Part shown: piece by piece, positions 1-5,547 of the stretch
Layout: each line of letters begins with the position of its first letter
How positions within the stretch are numbered: the stretch's first letter is position 1
Assembly: GCA_027066595.1 (NCBI GenBank)
Contig: JAMONG010000237.1
Span: 1-7,514 of the forward strand
Direction: 5' to 3'
Length of the DNA: 7,514 bases
DNA from: Sulfurovum sp.
Lineage (GTDB): Bacteria; Campylobacterota; Campylobacteria; Campylobacterales; Sulfurovaceae
Made by a program: the position numbers and the translations under genes
Notes under the pieces: model-generated
The model's input: only the letters and a program-made list of their open reading frames with translations
What the model was told of the DNA's origin: nothing
The model's database searches: none

Positions 1-355
1 CCTCTTTCAATATAGCTTTCACTTTTTCTACTTCTTCTATGCTGTCTTTTAAAGCTTTATTTACACCTAGTAGTATGTTCTTTTGCACAGTAAGGTGCTC
101 GAAAAGGTTATGGCTTTGAAAGAGTATAGTAATGGGGCGTTTTTCTACACTTAGAGGTAATAGCTCTTGCTCATCTAATTTGATAGAACCAGAACTAGGT
201 TCTATGAAGCCCGCTGTGATGTCTAACAAAGTTGATTTACCTGAACCACTTTGACCGAGGATGGCTACTATTTCGCTTGGTTGTACTTCTAGGTCATAGG
301 TATATACATCATCTGCACCTTTGTACTGGTACTGTAAGTTTGTAATATTAAGCAA
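1..355 (-). CDS. thiQ: ThiQ, thiamine ABC transporter ATPase (partial, C-terminus off left edge)
   Basis: ATP-binding subunit expected to power thiamine/TPP import with ThiP and ThiB at the inner membrane. I translated this by hand from a TTG start at 355-353; 118 codons are visible before the edge, about half of the usual ~230. Walker A is GQSGSGKST at residues 34-42, followed by LLDITAGF, and the Q-loop region is LFQSHNLFEHLT with Gln80. Both closely resemble my memory of E. coli ThiQ (LFQENNLFSHLT). The signature motif, Walker B and H-loop lie outside the window. TTG is chosen because an AGGAG box sits 5 nt upstream, an in-frame TAA lies a few codons further up, and no ATG or GTG falls between them. 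The gene follows thiP across a 188-nt gap occupied by a repeat with a terminator-like hairpin, unlike the tight thiB-thiP junction. Confidence 0.95.
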   Translation of the reverse strand, partial: MLNITNLQYQYKGADDVYTYDLEVQPSEIVAILGQSGSGKSTLLDITAGFIEPSSGSIKLDEQELLPLSVEKRPITILFQSHNLFEHLTVQKNILLGVNKALKDSIEEVEKVKAILKE

Positions 356-360
356 CTTTA

Positions 361-365
361 CTCCT
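361..365 (-). promoter_or_regulatory. Shine-Dalgarno AGGAG of thiQ, supports TTG start
   Basis: On the minus strand AGGAG is followed by TAAAG and then TTG, a normal 5-nt spacing. An in-frame stop upstream with no other start codon between makes TTG the only sensible initiation codon. A rarer start codon could also lower ThiQ output relative to ThiP. Confidence 0.75.
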
Positions 366-407
366 AAATATTATTTCTTTTTTCCAATTTCCTCATATCT
401 ATATCGA

Positions 408-508
408 GGCGTTGTTGTTCTCGTCATTTTTTTTAGAAAAAAACGAAGCAAAAAAAGCGTCGTTCCTCTCGAATCGCTTCTCTTTCAAGGGCGTTCGGAA
501 CGACAAGG
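408..508 (+). repeat. Dispersed intergenic repeat, copy 1 (101 bp, plus orientation)
   Basis: This stretch matches 6524-6384 on the opposite strand. Shared blocks include GGCGTTGTT at the start, a run CATTTTTTTTAGAAAAAAACGA, CCTCTC, TCGCTT, CAAGGG, GTTCGGAA and a final ACAAGG. Copy 2 has 42 extra bases in the middle and a 2-nt deletion near the start. The right half folds: GTCGTTCC (459-466) pairs with GGAACGAC (497-504), and an inner helix joins GAATCGC (471-477, one bulged T) to GCGTTC (491-496). It fills the thiP-thiQ gap and lies antisense to the thi genes. No transposase or clear target-site duplication is visible, so it looks like a small non-autonomous or structural repeat. Exact ends are uncertain by several bases. 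Confidence 0.75.
450..504 (-). terminator. Terminator-like hairpin plus T7 inside repeat copy 1, between thiP and thiQ
   Basis: Read on the minus strand (the thi sense), the order is GTCGTTCC (504..497), a structured loop, GGAACGAC (466..459), then GC, then seven T (456..450). An 8-bp stem extended by an inner helix GAACGC/GCGATTC, with a T-run two bases after the stem, is classical intrinsic-terminator geometry. It lies 40 nt after the thiP stop and about 95 nt before the thiQ start, so it would reduce or stop readthrough into thiQ. Four bases (GAGA) bulge on one side, which weakens the upper stem. Whether it terminates in vivo is inference. Confidence 0.5.
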
Positions 509-543
509 TTTATTATAGCTAGGCTATCGCCAATATTATTATT

Positions 544-2172
544 TTATTTTTTTTCAATATTACTTTGAAATAACCTAGGTACAAAAATAAACACAGACAA
601 AACAAGCACCATAAGCACAAATGCAACCCCTGCTGCATCTGTAGTCCTATACGACCCCATTAGCTGATATAAGTACCAAGGCAGTGTACTAAAGTCATCA
701 GACCCAAAGAGTGCTATGATACCTAAATCTCCTAGAGAAAAACAAAATGCCAAAGCAAAGACATACCCTAGAGAAGACTTGAGGTAAGGGTACTCAACAT
801 AAATCCATCGTTGTACGGTAGTGAGTCCTAAAGAAAAAGACAACTTGTCATACCGTTGTGCTGTTTTATGCATGGCAGGAGTCAGTACAGAAAGTGCAAA
901 AGGTAAAGACATCAAGACATTGGCAGTAAGTAGTGCTGCTGTTGACCATAAAAACTCTGAACCATCAGAGTTTTGATACATAAGAAAAAACCCTAAGCCT
1001 AGTACCAGTGAGGGGATAGCCAAATAGAGATTGCCAGAAAAAGCTATCATACCATCTAAAAGTTTAGCCAAAGGCTTGTGAGCCAAACGCGTAGAAAGAG
1101 TAAAGTTTCGTCTTGCATTACTTAATAGCACTGCGATGATAACAGTGAGTATACTTGACACCGTTGCTAAAGATACAGAGGTAATAAAAGACTTGATAAA
1201 CAACGGCTCTTGCAATATGCGTCCAAAATCTGCCCCTATACCATCAAGCACTATCACCAACAAAGGCAAAACAAAAAAGAGTGTAAAAACGCCAATGATA
1301 CTCCACTGAATACCCCTTAAAACTTTAGACTCTTTCCATAAGATGAGGGTATGACCTGTTTTTAGATTGGCTACATCTACCCTGAATCCTGAAGAGAGTA
1401 TCACAAGCACTGCTGATATGCTTAACTGAATAAGTGCTAGTTTTAGTGCCATGCCTATGTCAAAGTCTAACTTCACGGCTTCATAGATAGCAACTTCAAG
1501 TGTGTTGTAAGAGGGTGAACCTCCTAAAAGAAGTACTACTGCAAATGAGGTAAAACAAAGAAGAAATATCGTTGAACCTATGCTAAGCAGTGTAGACTTT
1601 AATGCAGGATACTCCACGTACAAAAAACGTTGCCATACAGAAAAACCCAGACTTTTAGCTAATTTATACTTCTCCTTAGGAATGGACTCAAAACTATGCA
1701 GTAATGCACGAGAAGCAAAAGAGGCATTAAGATAGACATGGGCTAAAAGTATGCCACCTAAACCGTAAAGGTACGAGCCAAAAGAAATATCAAATAAAAA
1801 CATACTTATTTGATTTAAGTAGCCACTCCGTCCAAAAATACCTATAAGCCCGAAGACTACGATGAGTGTAGGCAATACCAAAGATGAAGAGAAAAGTGCT
1901 ACTAAAAGTGAACGCCCTCTAAAGTGACTCTGATGTGCCAATGCCCATGCAAGAAGTACACCTACGAGTAATGAAAGTATGGTAGATAAAAAGGCTTGGT
2001 AGAGTGTAAATTTGAGTAGTCCATAAATACGGCTATCTAACTCTGAAAATAAGTTTCCATCTTGGGAAGTGTAGAGGGTAAAAAAAAGAAGAAAGGCAAA
2101 ACCAAGTAAAGAAAATGAGATAAAAGTACCTGGTAACACTGCACTTTTAAATCTTGCTAACCCTTTTAACAT
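544..2172 (-). CDS. thiP: ThiP, thiamine/TPP ABC transporter permease
   Basis: Inner-membrane permease, 542 aa, close to the ~536 aa of E. coli ThiP. It is a fused two-domain binding-protein-dependent permease: hydrophobic segments run from about residues 13-31 to 515-531, and each half carries an EAA loop that contacts the ATPase. Loop 1 is around 174-193 (SLGFSVWQRFLYVEYPALKS) and loop 2 around 447-466 (SLGLTTVQRWIYVEYPYLKS). The similarity of the two loops shows the internal duplication of the family. The ATG lies 2 nt after the thiB stop with no strong Shine-Dalgarno of its own, so it is probably translationally coupled to thiB. A distant relative is the iron(III) permease FbpB/SfuB type, but ThiB next door and ThiQ downstream settle the thiamine assignment. 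Confidence 0.95.
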   Translation of the reverse strand: MLKGLARFKSAVLPGTFISFSLLGFAFLLFFTLYTSQDGNLFSELDSRIYGLLKFTLYQAFLSTILSLLVGVLLAWALAHQSHFRGRSLLVALFSSSLVLPTLIVVFGLIGIFGRSGYLNQISMFLFDISFGSYLYGLGGILLAHVYLNASFASRALLHSFESIPKEKYKLAKSLGFSVWQRFLYVEYPALKSTLLSIGSTIFLLCFTSFAVVLLLGGSPSYNTLEVAIYEAVKLDFDIGMALKLALIQLSISAVLVILSSGFRVDVANLKTGHTLILWKESKVLRGIQWSIIGVFTLFFVLPLLVIVLDGIGADFGRILQEPLFIKSFITSVSLATVSSILTVIIAVLLSNARRNFTLSTRLAHKPLAKLLDGMIAFSGNLYLAIPSLVLGLGFFLMYQNSDGSEFLWSTAALLTANVLMSLPFALSVLTPAMHKTAQRYDKLSFSLGLTTVQRWIYVEYPYLKSSLGYVFALAFCFSLGDLGIIALFGSDDFSTLPWYLYQLMGSYRTTDAAGVAFVLMVLVLSVFIFVPRLFQSNIEKK

Positions 2173-2174
2173 CG

Positions 2175-3164
2175 CTACTTCGCTATCGCTTCAAGCCATT
2201 CATCGACAATGGCTTTTCTTTGTGCTTCTACTGTTAGACCATCCATAAGTATCATCTGCTTTGGTCTGTGTAAAGAGTCAAAAGCCTCATGTAGCTTTAC
2301 ACCCTTAACTACAGGGTATGCCCAGTTAGCTGTAGGGATGATGTCAGCAAAGGTTTTGGTGTGCATAAAAGCTAAAAACTGTTTAGCCAAGTCTTGGTGT
2401 TTAGAACTTTTAAGTACTGCTGCTACTTCTACTTGTCCGTAATGCCCCTCTTTGAAATCTGCTACTTTGATGTTACTCTTACTCTCTTCTACTATGTGAT
2501 AGGCTGGTGAAGTGGTGTAACTTAGAACCATATCTGCCTCACCTTTTAGAAAGAGTCCATAGGCTTCTGACCAGCCTTTGGTTATGGTAAGTATGTGTGG
2601 GGCTAAACGCTTCCAGTACTCCCCTGCTTTGTCACCATACACAGACTTGACCCAAAGAAGTAAACCTAAGCCTGCTGTGGAAGAACGTGGGTCTTGTATG
2701 ACGATTTTGAAGTCTTTTGGCATTTTGATCAAAGCTTCAAATGAAGTAGGAACATTTTTAAGTTTATTTTCATCATAGACAAAGGCAAAAAAACTGTAGT
2801 CAAAAGGAGTGAAAGTATCATCCGTATAAGGTACAGGTAGATCTAGCTTAGTAGTGTTAAGTTCATGAGGCATGAAAAGCCCTGTCTTTTTAGCCACTTG
2901 TGCAATGCTTGTATCTAGTCCCAAGAGTATGTCCGCTTTGGTACGTTTTCCCTCTAGTTGTATCTTACGTAAAGCTCCTATGGAAGAAGAGAGTCCTACA
3001 AACTTCACGTTACAGTGATGCTCTTTTTCAAAAGCCTCTTTTATTTTAGGGGCTGGTCCCCATGAAGCAGCGAAAGCATCATAGGTATAGATGGTAAGAG
3101 TGGGTTTTTCTGTAGCCATTATCATGACTGTAGCCAGTAGGAGATATTGAATTATTTTTAACAT
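2175..3164 (-). CDS. thiB: ThiB, periplasmic thiamine/TPP-binding protein
   Basis: Periplasmic binding protein, 329 aa, that would deliver thiamine, TMP or TPP to ThiP/ThiQ. Residues 1-17 are a short hydrophobic leader ending in MIMA before TEKP, consistent with a signal peptide. The mature part closely follows E. coli ThiB/TbpA as I remember it: LTIYTYDAFAASWGPAP (23-39), ADILLGLD (77-84), PFDYSFFAFVYDENKLKN (120-137), QDPRSSTAGLGLLLWVKSVYGD (157-178), TKGWSEAYGLFLKGEAD (195-211), LSYTTSPAYH (214-223), EGHYGQVEVAA (239-249) and IPTANWAYPV (276-285). The Tyr/Trp residues stacking on the thiazole and pyrimidine are retained. It follows the receptor gene by 79 nt and precedes thiP by 2 nt. A possible SD is TAAGG, 11 nt before the ATG, which is long. 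A TATAAT box in the same gap could give it its own promoter. Confidence 0.96.
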   Translation of the reverse strand: MLKIIQYLLLATVMIMATEKPTLTIYTYDAFAASWGPAPKIKEAFEKEHHCNVKFVGLSSSIGALRKIQLEGKRTKADILLGLDTSIAQVAKKTGLFMPHELNTTKLDLPVPYTDDTFTPFDYSFFAFVYDENKLKNVPTSFEALIKMPKDFKIVIQDPRSSTAGLGLLLWVKSVYGDKAGEYWKRLAPHILTITKGWSEAYGLFLKGEADMVLSYTTSPAYHIVEESKSNIKVADFKEGHYGQVEVAAVLKSSKHQDLAKQFLAFMHTKTFADIIPTANWAYPVVKGVKLHEAFDSLHRPKQMILMDGLTVEAQRKAIVDEWLEAIAK

Positions 3165-3169
3165 AAGAA

Positions 3170-3175
3170 ATTATA
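3170..3175 (-). promoter_or_regulatory. Possible -10 box (TATAAT) just upstream of thiB
   Basis: A consensus TATAAT ends only 5 nt before the thiB ATG. A transcript from it would begin at or within a base or two of the start codon, so it would be leaderless or nearly so. No TTGACA-like -35 is present at 17 bp; that position is occupied by the end of the palindrome. It could equally be chance in AT-rich DNA. Confidence 0.3.
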
Positions 3176-3187
3176 CCTTAATCGTAG

Positions 3188-3209
3188 GGTGTTGTACCAG
3201 TACAACACC
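3188..3209. promoter_or_regulatory. Perfect 22-bp palindrome, candidate operator or intercistronic stem-loop
   Basis: Arms GGTGTTGTAC (3188-3197) and GTACAACACC (3200-3209) are exact reverse complements around a 2-base centre. It lies 34 nt after the receptor stop, overlapping the -35 region of the TATAAT box at 3170-3175. As RNA it would form a 9-bp stem with a 4-nt loop. No T-run follows on either strand, so it is not a standard intrinsic terminator. It may be a repressor/activator site or an RNA stem that sets receptor versus thiBPQ levels. Confidence 0.6.
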
Positions 3210-3243
3210 TAATAGCATAAGCTATGAAATATATTGATACCTA

Positions 3244-5334
3244 CTAAAAGTCGTAAGAAACGGTTAAGCCAGCTGTTCTTGGCGTTCCAAGTTGTGTGTA
3301 AAGCTCTGTCTCATATCCGTTACCAGGGTTATTTCCAAATGTACCGAACCCTCTAGTGTAGTACTCAGTATCTGCAATGTTTCTTACCCATACTACCGCT
3401 GACCAAGAACCATTGGTGTACTCTAAACTAGAGTTTACAAGTGTATAGGCTTCAGACTTTTCATTATGTCTGTTTGAGAAGTAAAATGCATCTTTACCCT
3501 CAACATTTGCTTTAAAGATAAACCCATCCCAGAAAGTCACATCAAACCCAATGTTGTACTGATATTCAGGAGATTGTGCAGGTGCTCTACCATTAACATC
3601 TATCGCACTTGGATTTGGATCTACATACTCATCAAACTTCGCTTTAAGTAGTCCAAGACTTGTGTAAAGGTGTAAATTCTCATTTGGGTACCAGTCTAGT
3701 TGAGACTCAAGACCATAGTATGTTCCTTCAGCCGCATTTGCTAGATAGTCTACAAAACTTGTACTCCCATCCGCACGAGGTGTCACTACAGAACTTTTTA
3801 CTTGTTGGTCTTGTCTTTTCCCATAAAAAAGGTTGAGACGGTTGATGAGTGTATTGTTAAAATGATTTGAGTTCATTCCTACTTCTAAGTTCCAAAGGTT
3901 TTCAGTTTTATACTCTTTGGCTTCAGGACTTAGGGTATTGTCTGCATTGACACCCCCTGGTTTGTATCCTTTTGAGATATATGCATAGTAGAGACGATTT
4001 TGTGCAGCTTCATAGTTAAGCCCCACTTTTCCCCCTACAAGTACCTCATCAGTGTCTATAGAAACTGCATAAGAGTCATCATACTCTGCATCCCAAGCCT
4101 CTACTCTTAATCCTGTAACCAAGGTCAATTTATCATTAAGTGCTGTGTCTAATTGCCCATAAATGGCTTTATTTATCGTGGCATACTCACTGTTAAATGG
4201 TGCATCAAGGTACGTATAGTTTCTTACAAGACTCTCTTGATAGTCTCTATAATACGCACCTACTGTCCAGTCAGTCGTAGAAGAGAAGATACGCCCATCC
4301 ACATCGGAGATAAGACGTACATCTACATCTGTCTGTTTTCTGTCTCTTGCATACTCATCAAAAGAGCTATACGGGAAAAGACTCTCATCAAATGCTCCCA
4401 CATAAGACCAATCTTCATCATAAGAGTATGTCAAGTCTGATTGACTGTGGCTTAGTGTACTCACAAGGTGCATCGCAGGAGTAAGCTGATAGGTTGACTT
4501 TAGTGCAAAAGCATTGGTTTTTTGTGTGTCTCGTCCTGGCTCATCTGAAGTGGTATTTCTAGAGTTATCAAAAGTAAATCCATCATAACCATTGTCTACA
4601 TTGACATGCACAAAATTAAAATCAACCGTATGATTATCTGCTGCATACCAACGTAAAGCTAACTTTGCTGTAAGTTCATCGATATTTTGTGTATCTTCAC
4701 GGTTTAAAAAGACATTTTTCATATAGCCATCAGAGGTGTTTTTATACACAGAAGCTCTGGCTTCTAAAACATCTTTAATCAATGCTCCACTCAGTGCTGC
4801 TCCATACGCTTTGGTATTGTAGTTACCTACAGTTGCTTCAAGGTGACCTTCTAGCTCTTCTGTTGGTTCATTACTTGTAATGTTTACCACCCCTGCCAGT
4901 CCATTCGCACCAAAAGTAGTACCTTGTGGGCCTTTAAGTACCTCTATTTGTTTGATATCAAACATCGTGACACCCAAAACAGACTGTGAAAAGTCTATCC
5001 CATCCATCATAATCCCTACAGAAGGGTTAATAGGTGTAGAAAATTGACTACGTTCACCGATACCACGTATCTGTATATGGCGTGGTTTTGAACCACCTGA
5101 GCTAAAGTTTACGTTAGGCACTTGTGCGATAGTCTCAACAAAAGTCTGTGAAGACTTGTCATAAAGAAGTTCTTCACCTACGACTGCTACTGAAGTGGTT
5201 GTCTCAGAGAGTTTTTTCTCTCTAAAATCAGCCCCAACCACGATAGGGTCAAGTGTAATCTCTTCTGCAAATGTTGGTGTACTTATAAGTGCTGAAGAAG
5301 CGAGTATTGATAGTGTTAAAAATTTTGATGTCAT
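3244..5334 (-). CDS. TonB-dependent outer-membrane receptor, predicted thiamine-compound transporter
   Basis: Outer-membrane receptor of 696 aa, a normal length for a siderophore/vitamin TonB-dependent transporter. Residues 1-23 are a Sec signal peptide (positive start, hydrophobic core, cleavage after TFA before EE). A TonB-box-like stretch ITLDPIVVGA lies at 26-35. The plug domain (about 40-155) contains QVPNVNF, HIQIRGIGERSQ and the family hallmark IEVLKGPQGTTFGANGLAGVVNIT starting near 130. The rest is barrel-like, with alternating aromatic strands and extracellular-loop-like D/N/Y-rich stretches, ending in GLTVSYDF with the C-terminal Phe typical of BamA-recognised barrels. By sequence alone the substrate could be an iron complex. 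The TPP riboswitch in its leader and thiBPQ downstream point to thiamine, its phosphates or a precursor. SD is AAAAGGGA, 4 nt before the ATG. Family is certain, substrate inferred. Confidence 0.95.
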   Translation of the reverse strand: MTSKFLTLSILASSALISTPTFAEEITLDPIVVGADFREKKLSETTTSVAVVGEELLYDKSSQTFVETIAQVPNVNFSSGGSKPRHIQIRGIGERSQFSTPINPSVGIMMDGIDFSQSVLGVTMFDIKQIEVLKGPQGTTFGANGLAGVVNITSNEPTEELEGHLEATVGNYNTKAYGAALSGALIKDVLEARASVYKNTSDGYMKNVFLNREDTQNIDELTAKLALRWYAADNHTVDFNFVHVNVDNGYDGFTFDNSRNTTSDEPGRDTQKTNAFALKSTYQLTPAMHLVSTLSHSQSDLTYSYDEDWSYVGAFDESLFPYSSFDEYARDRKQTDVDVRLISDVDGRIFSSTTDWTVGAYYRDYQESLVRNYTYLDAPFNSEYATINKAIYGQLDTALNDKLTLVTGLRVEAWDAEYDDSYAVSIDTDEVLVGGKVGLNYEAAQNRLYYAYISKGYKPGGVNADNTLSPEAKEYKTENLWNLEVGMNSNHFNNTLINRLNLFYGKRQDQQVKSSVVTPRADGSTSFVDYLANAAEGTYYGLESQLDWYPNENLHLYTSLGLLKAKFDEYVDPNPSAIDVNGRAPAQSPEYQYNIGFDVTFWDGFIFKANVEGKDAFYFSNRHNEKSEAYTLVNSSLEYTNGSWSAVVWVRNIADTEYYTRGFGTFGNNPGNGYETELYTQLGTPRTAGLTVSYDF

Positions 5335-5338
5335 GTTA

Positions 5339-5365
5339 TCCCTTTTATTATCATCTAAAAAGAGA
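5339..5365 (-). promoter_or_regulatory. Riboswitch expression platform: anti-SD helix
   Basis: In the RNA, UCUCUUUU (5365..5358) can pair fully with AAAAGGGA (5346..5339, the SD of the receptor gene), with one G-U pair and an 11-nt loop. The same UCUCUUU can instead pair with GAAGAGA (5409..5403), which contains the 3' strand of the aptamer's P1. The two pairings are mutually exclusive. With TPP bound, P1 is closed and the platform is free to hide the SD; without TPP the SD is free. Pairings were found by eye; no folding energies were computed. Confidence 0.6.
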
Positions 5366-5401
5366 AAAGAAGTGTATTACAAAGCAAAACTAAGCATACA
5401 T

Positions 5402-5474
5402 ATCTCTTCCCTACGCTGGAATTATCCAGTTCAAGTTCGACGGGTTGTCTCAGCTGTTAAGCACCCCGAGAGAT
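5402..5474 (-). ncRNA. TPP riboswitch aptamer (THI element)
   Basis: All conserved blocks of the class are present on the minus strand. The order is P1 AUCUCU (5474..5469), CGGGGUGC, the pyrimidine-sensing CUGAGA (5453..5448), ACCCGUCGAACUUGAACUGG, then the pyrophosphate-sensing arm with CUGG-AUAAU-UCCAG, GCGUAGGGAA, and the closing P1 strand AGAGAU (5407..5402). It is compact, with a short P3. It starts 60 nt or more after thiG and lies 67 nt before the receptor ATG, so it regulates the receptor and probably thiBPQ, not thiOSG. No strong intrinsic terminator follows, and a pairing that hides the SD does, which favours translational control. Confidence 0.97.
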
Positions 5475-5484
5475 TGATAAGTAG

Positions 5485-5490
5485 GTTATA
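5485..5490 (-). promoter_or_regulatory. Possible -10 box (TATAAC) for the riboswitch-receptor transcript
   Basis: TATAAC, preceded by TATG, lies 10 bp upstream of the first P1 base of the aptamer, so a start about 7 nt downstream would give an RNA beginning just before the riboswitch. The upstream DNA is A/T-rich, as is common for sigma-70 promoters in Campylobacterota that lack a clear -35. Best placed candidate in the gap, but unsupported beyond position and match. Confidence 0.4.
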
Positions 5491-5513
5491 CATAAAATTA
5501 GTTTTAATTATGC

Positions 5514-5542
5514 TTAAATAAGAGTATTTTACTCCTATTTAA
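5514..5542 (-). terminator. AT-rich hairpin after thiG, weak terminator candidate
   Basis: TTAAATAGGAGTA (5542..5530) pairs with TACTCTTATTTAA (5526..5514) around a 3-base loop, 13 pairs with one G-T. It begins 5 nt after the thiG stop. Only three G-C pairs and no clean T-run after the stem (GCATAATT follows) make it a poor intrinsic terminator, though its position between thiG and the riboswitch transcript is right. Confidence 0.35.
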
Positions 5543-5547
5543 AAGTA

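Noticed and set aside
425..446. T8/A7 inverted run in repeat copy 1 as a bidirectional terminator
   Set aside because: The stem is only A-T pairs with a mismatch at its base, too weak alone; the GC-containing hairpin beside it is the better candidate.
321..518. Plus-strand open frame of 65 codons over the thiQ start and repeat copy 1
   Set aside because: Its first third is antisense to the thiQ 5' end, it has no SD, and the rest is the repeat itself. Kept only as evidence that the repeat frame is open.
2209..2778. Plus-strand open frames within thiB
   Set aside because: Shadows of a strongly conserved minus-strand gene, without SD or recognisable protein features.
3188..3209. Palindrome as the intrinsic terminator of the receptor gene
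   Set aside because: No T-run follows on the minus strand (CTACGATTAAGG) or on the plus strand.
4153..4440. Plus-strand 95-codon frame inside the receptor gene
   Set aside because: Antisense shadow of the barrel-coding region; no start signals or known motifs.
5195..5521. Plus-strand 108-codon frame covering the receptor start and the riboswitch
   Set aside because: It runs antisense through a signal peptide and a conserved RNA aptamer, so it cannot be independently constrained.
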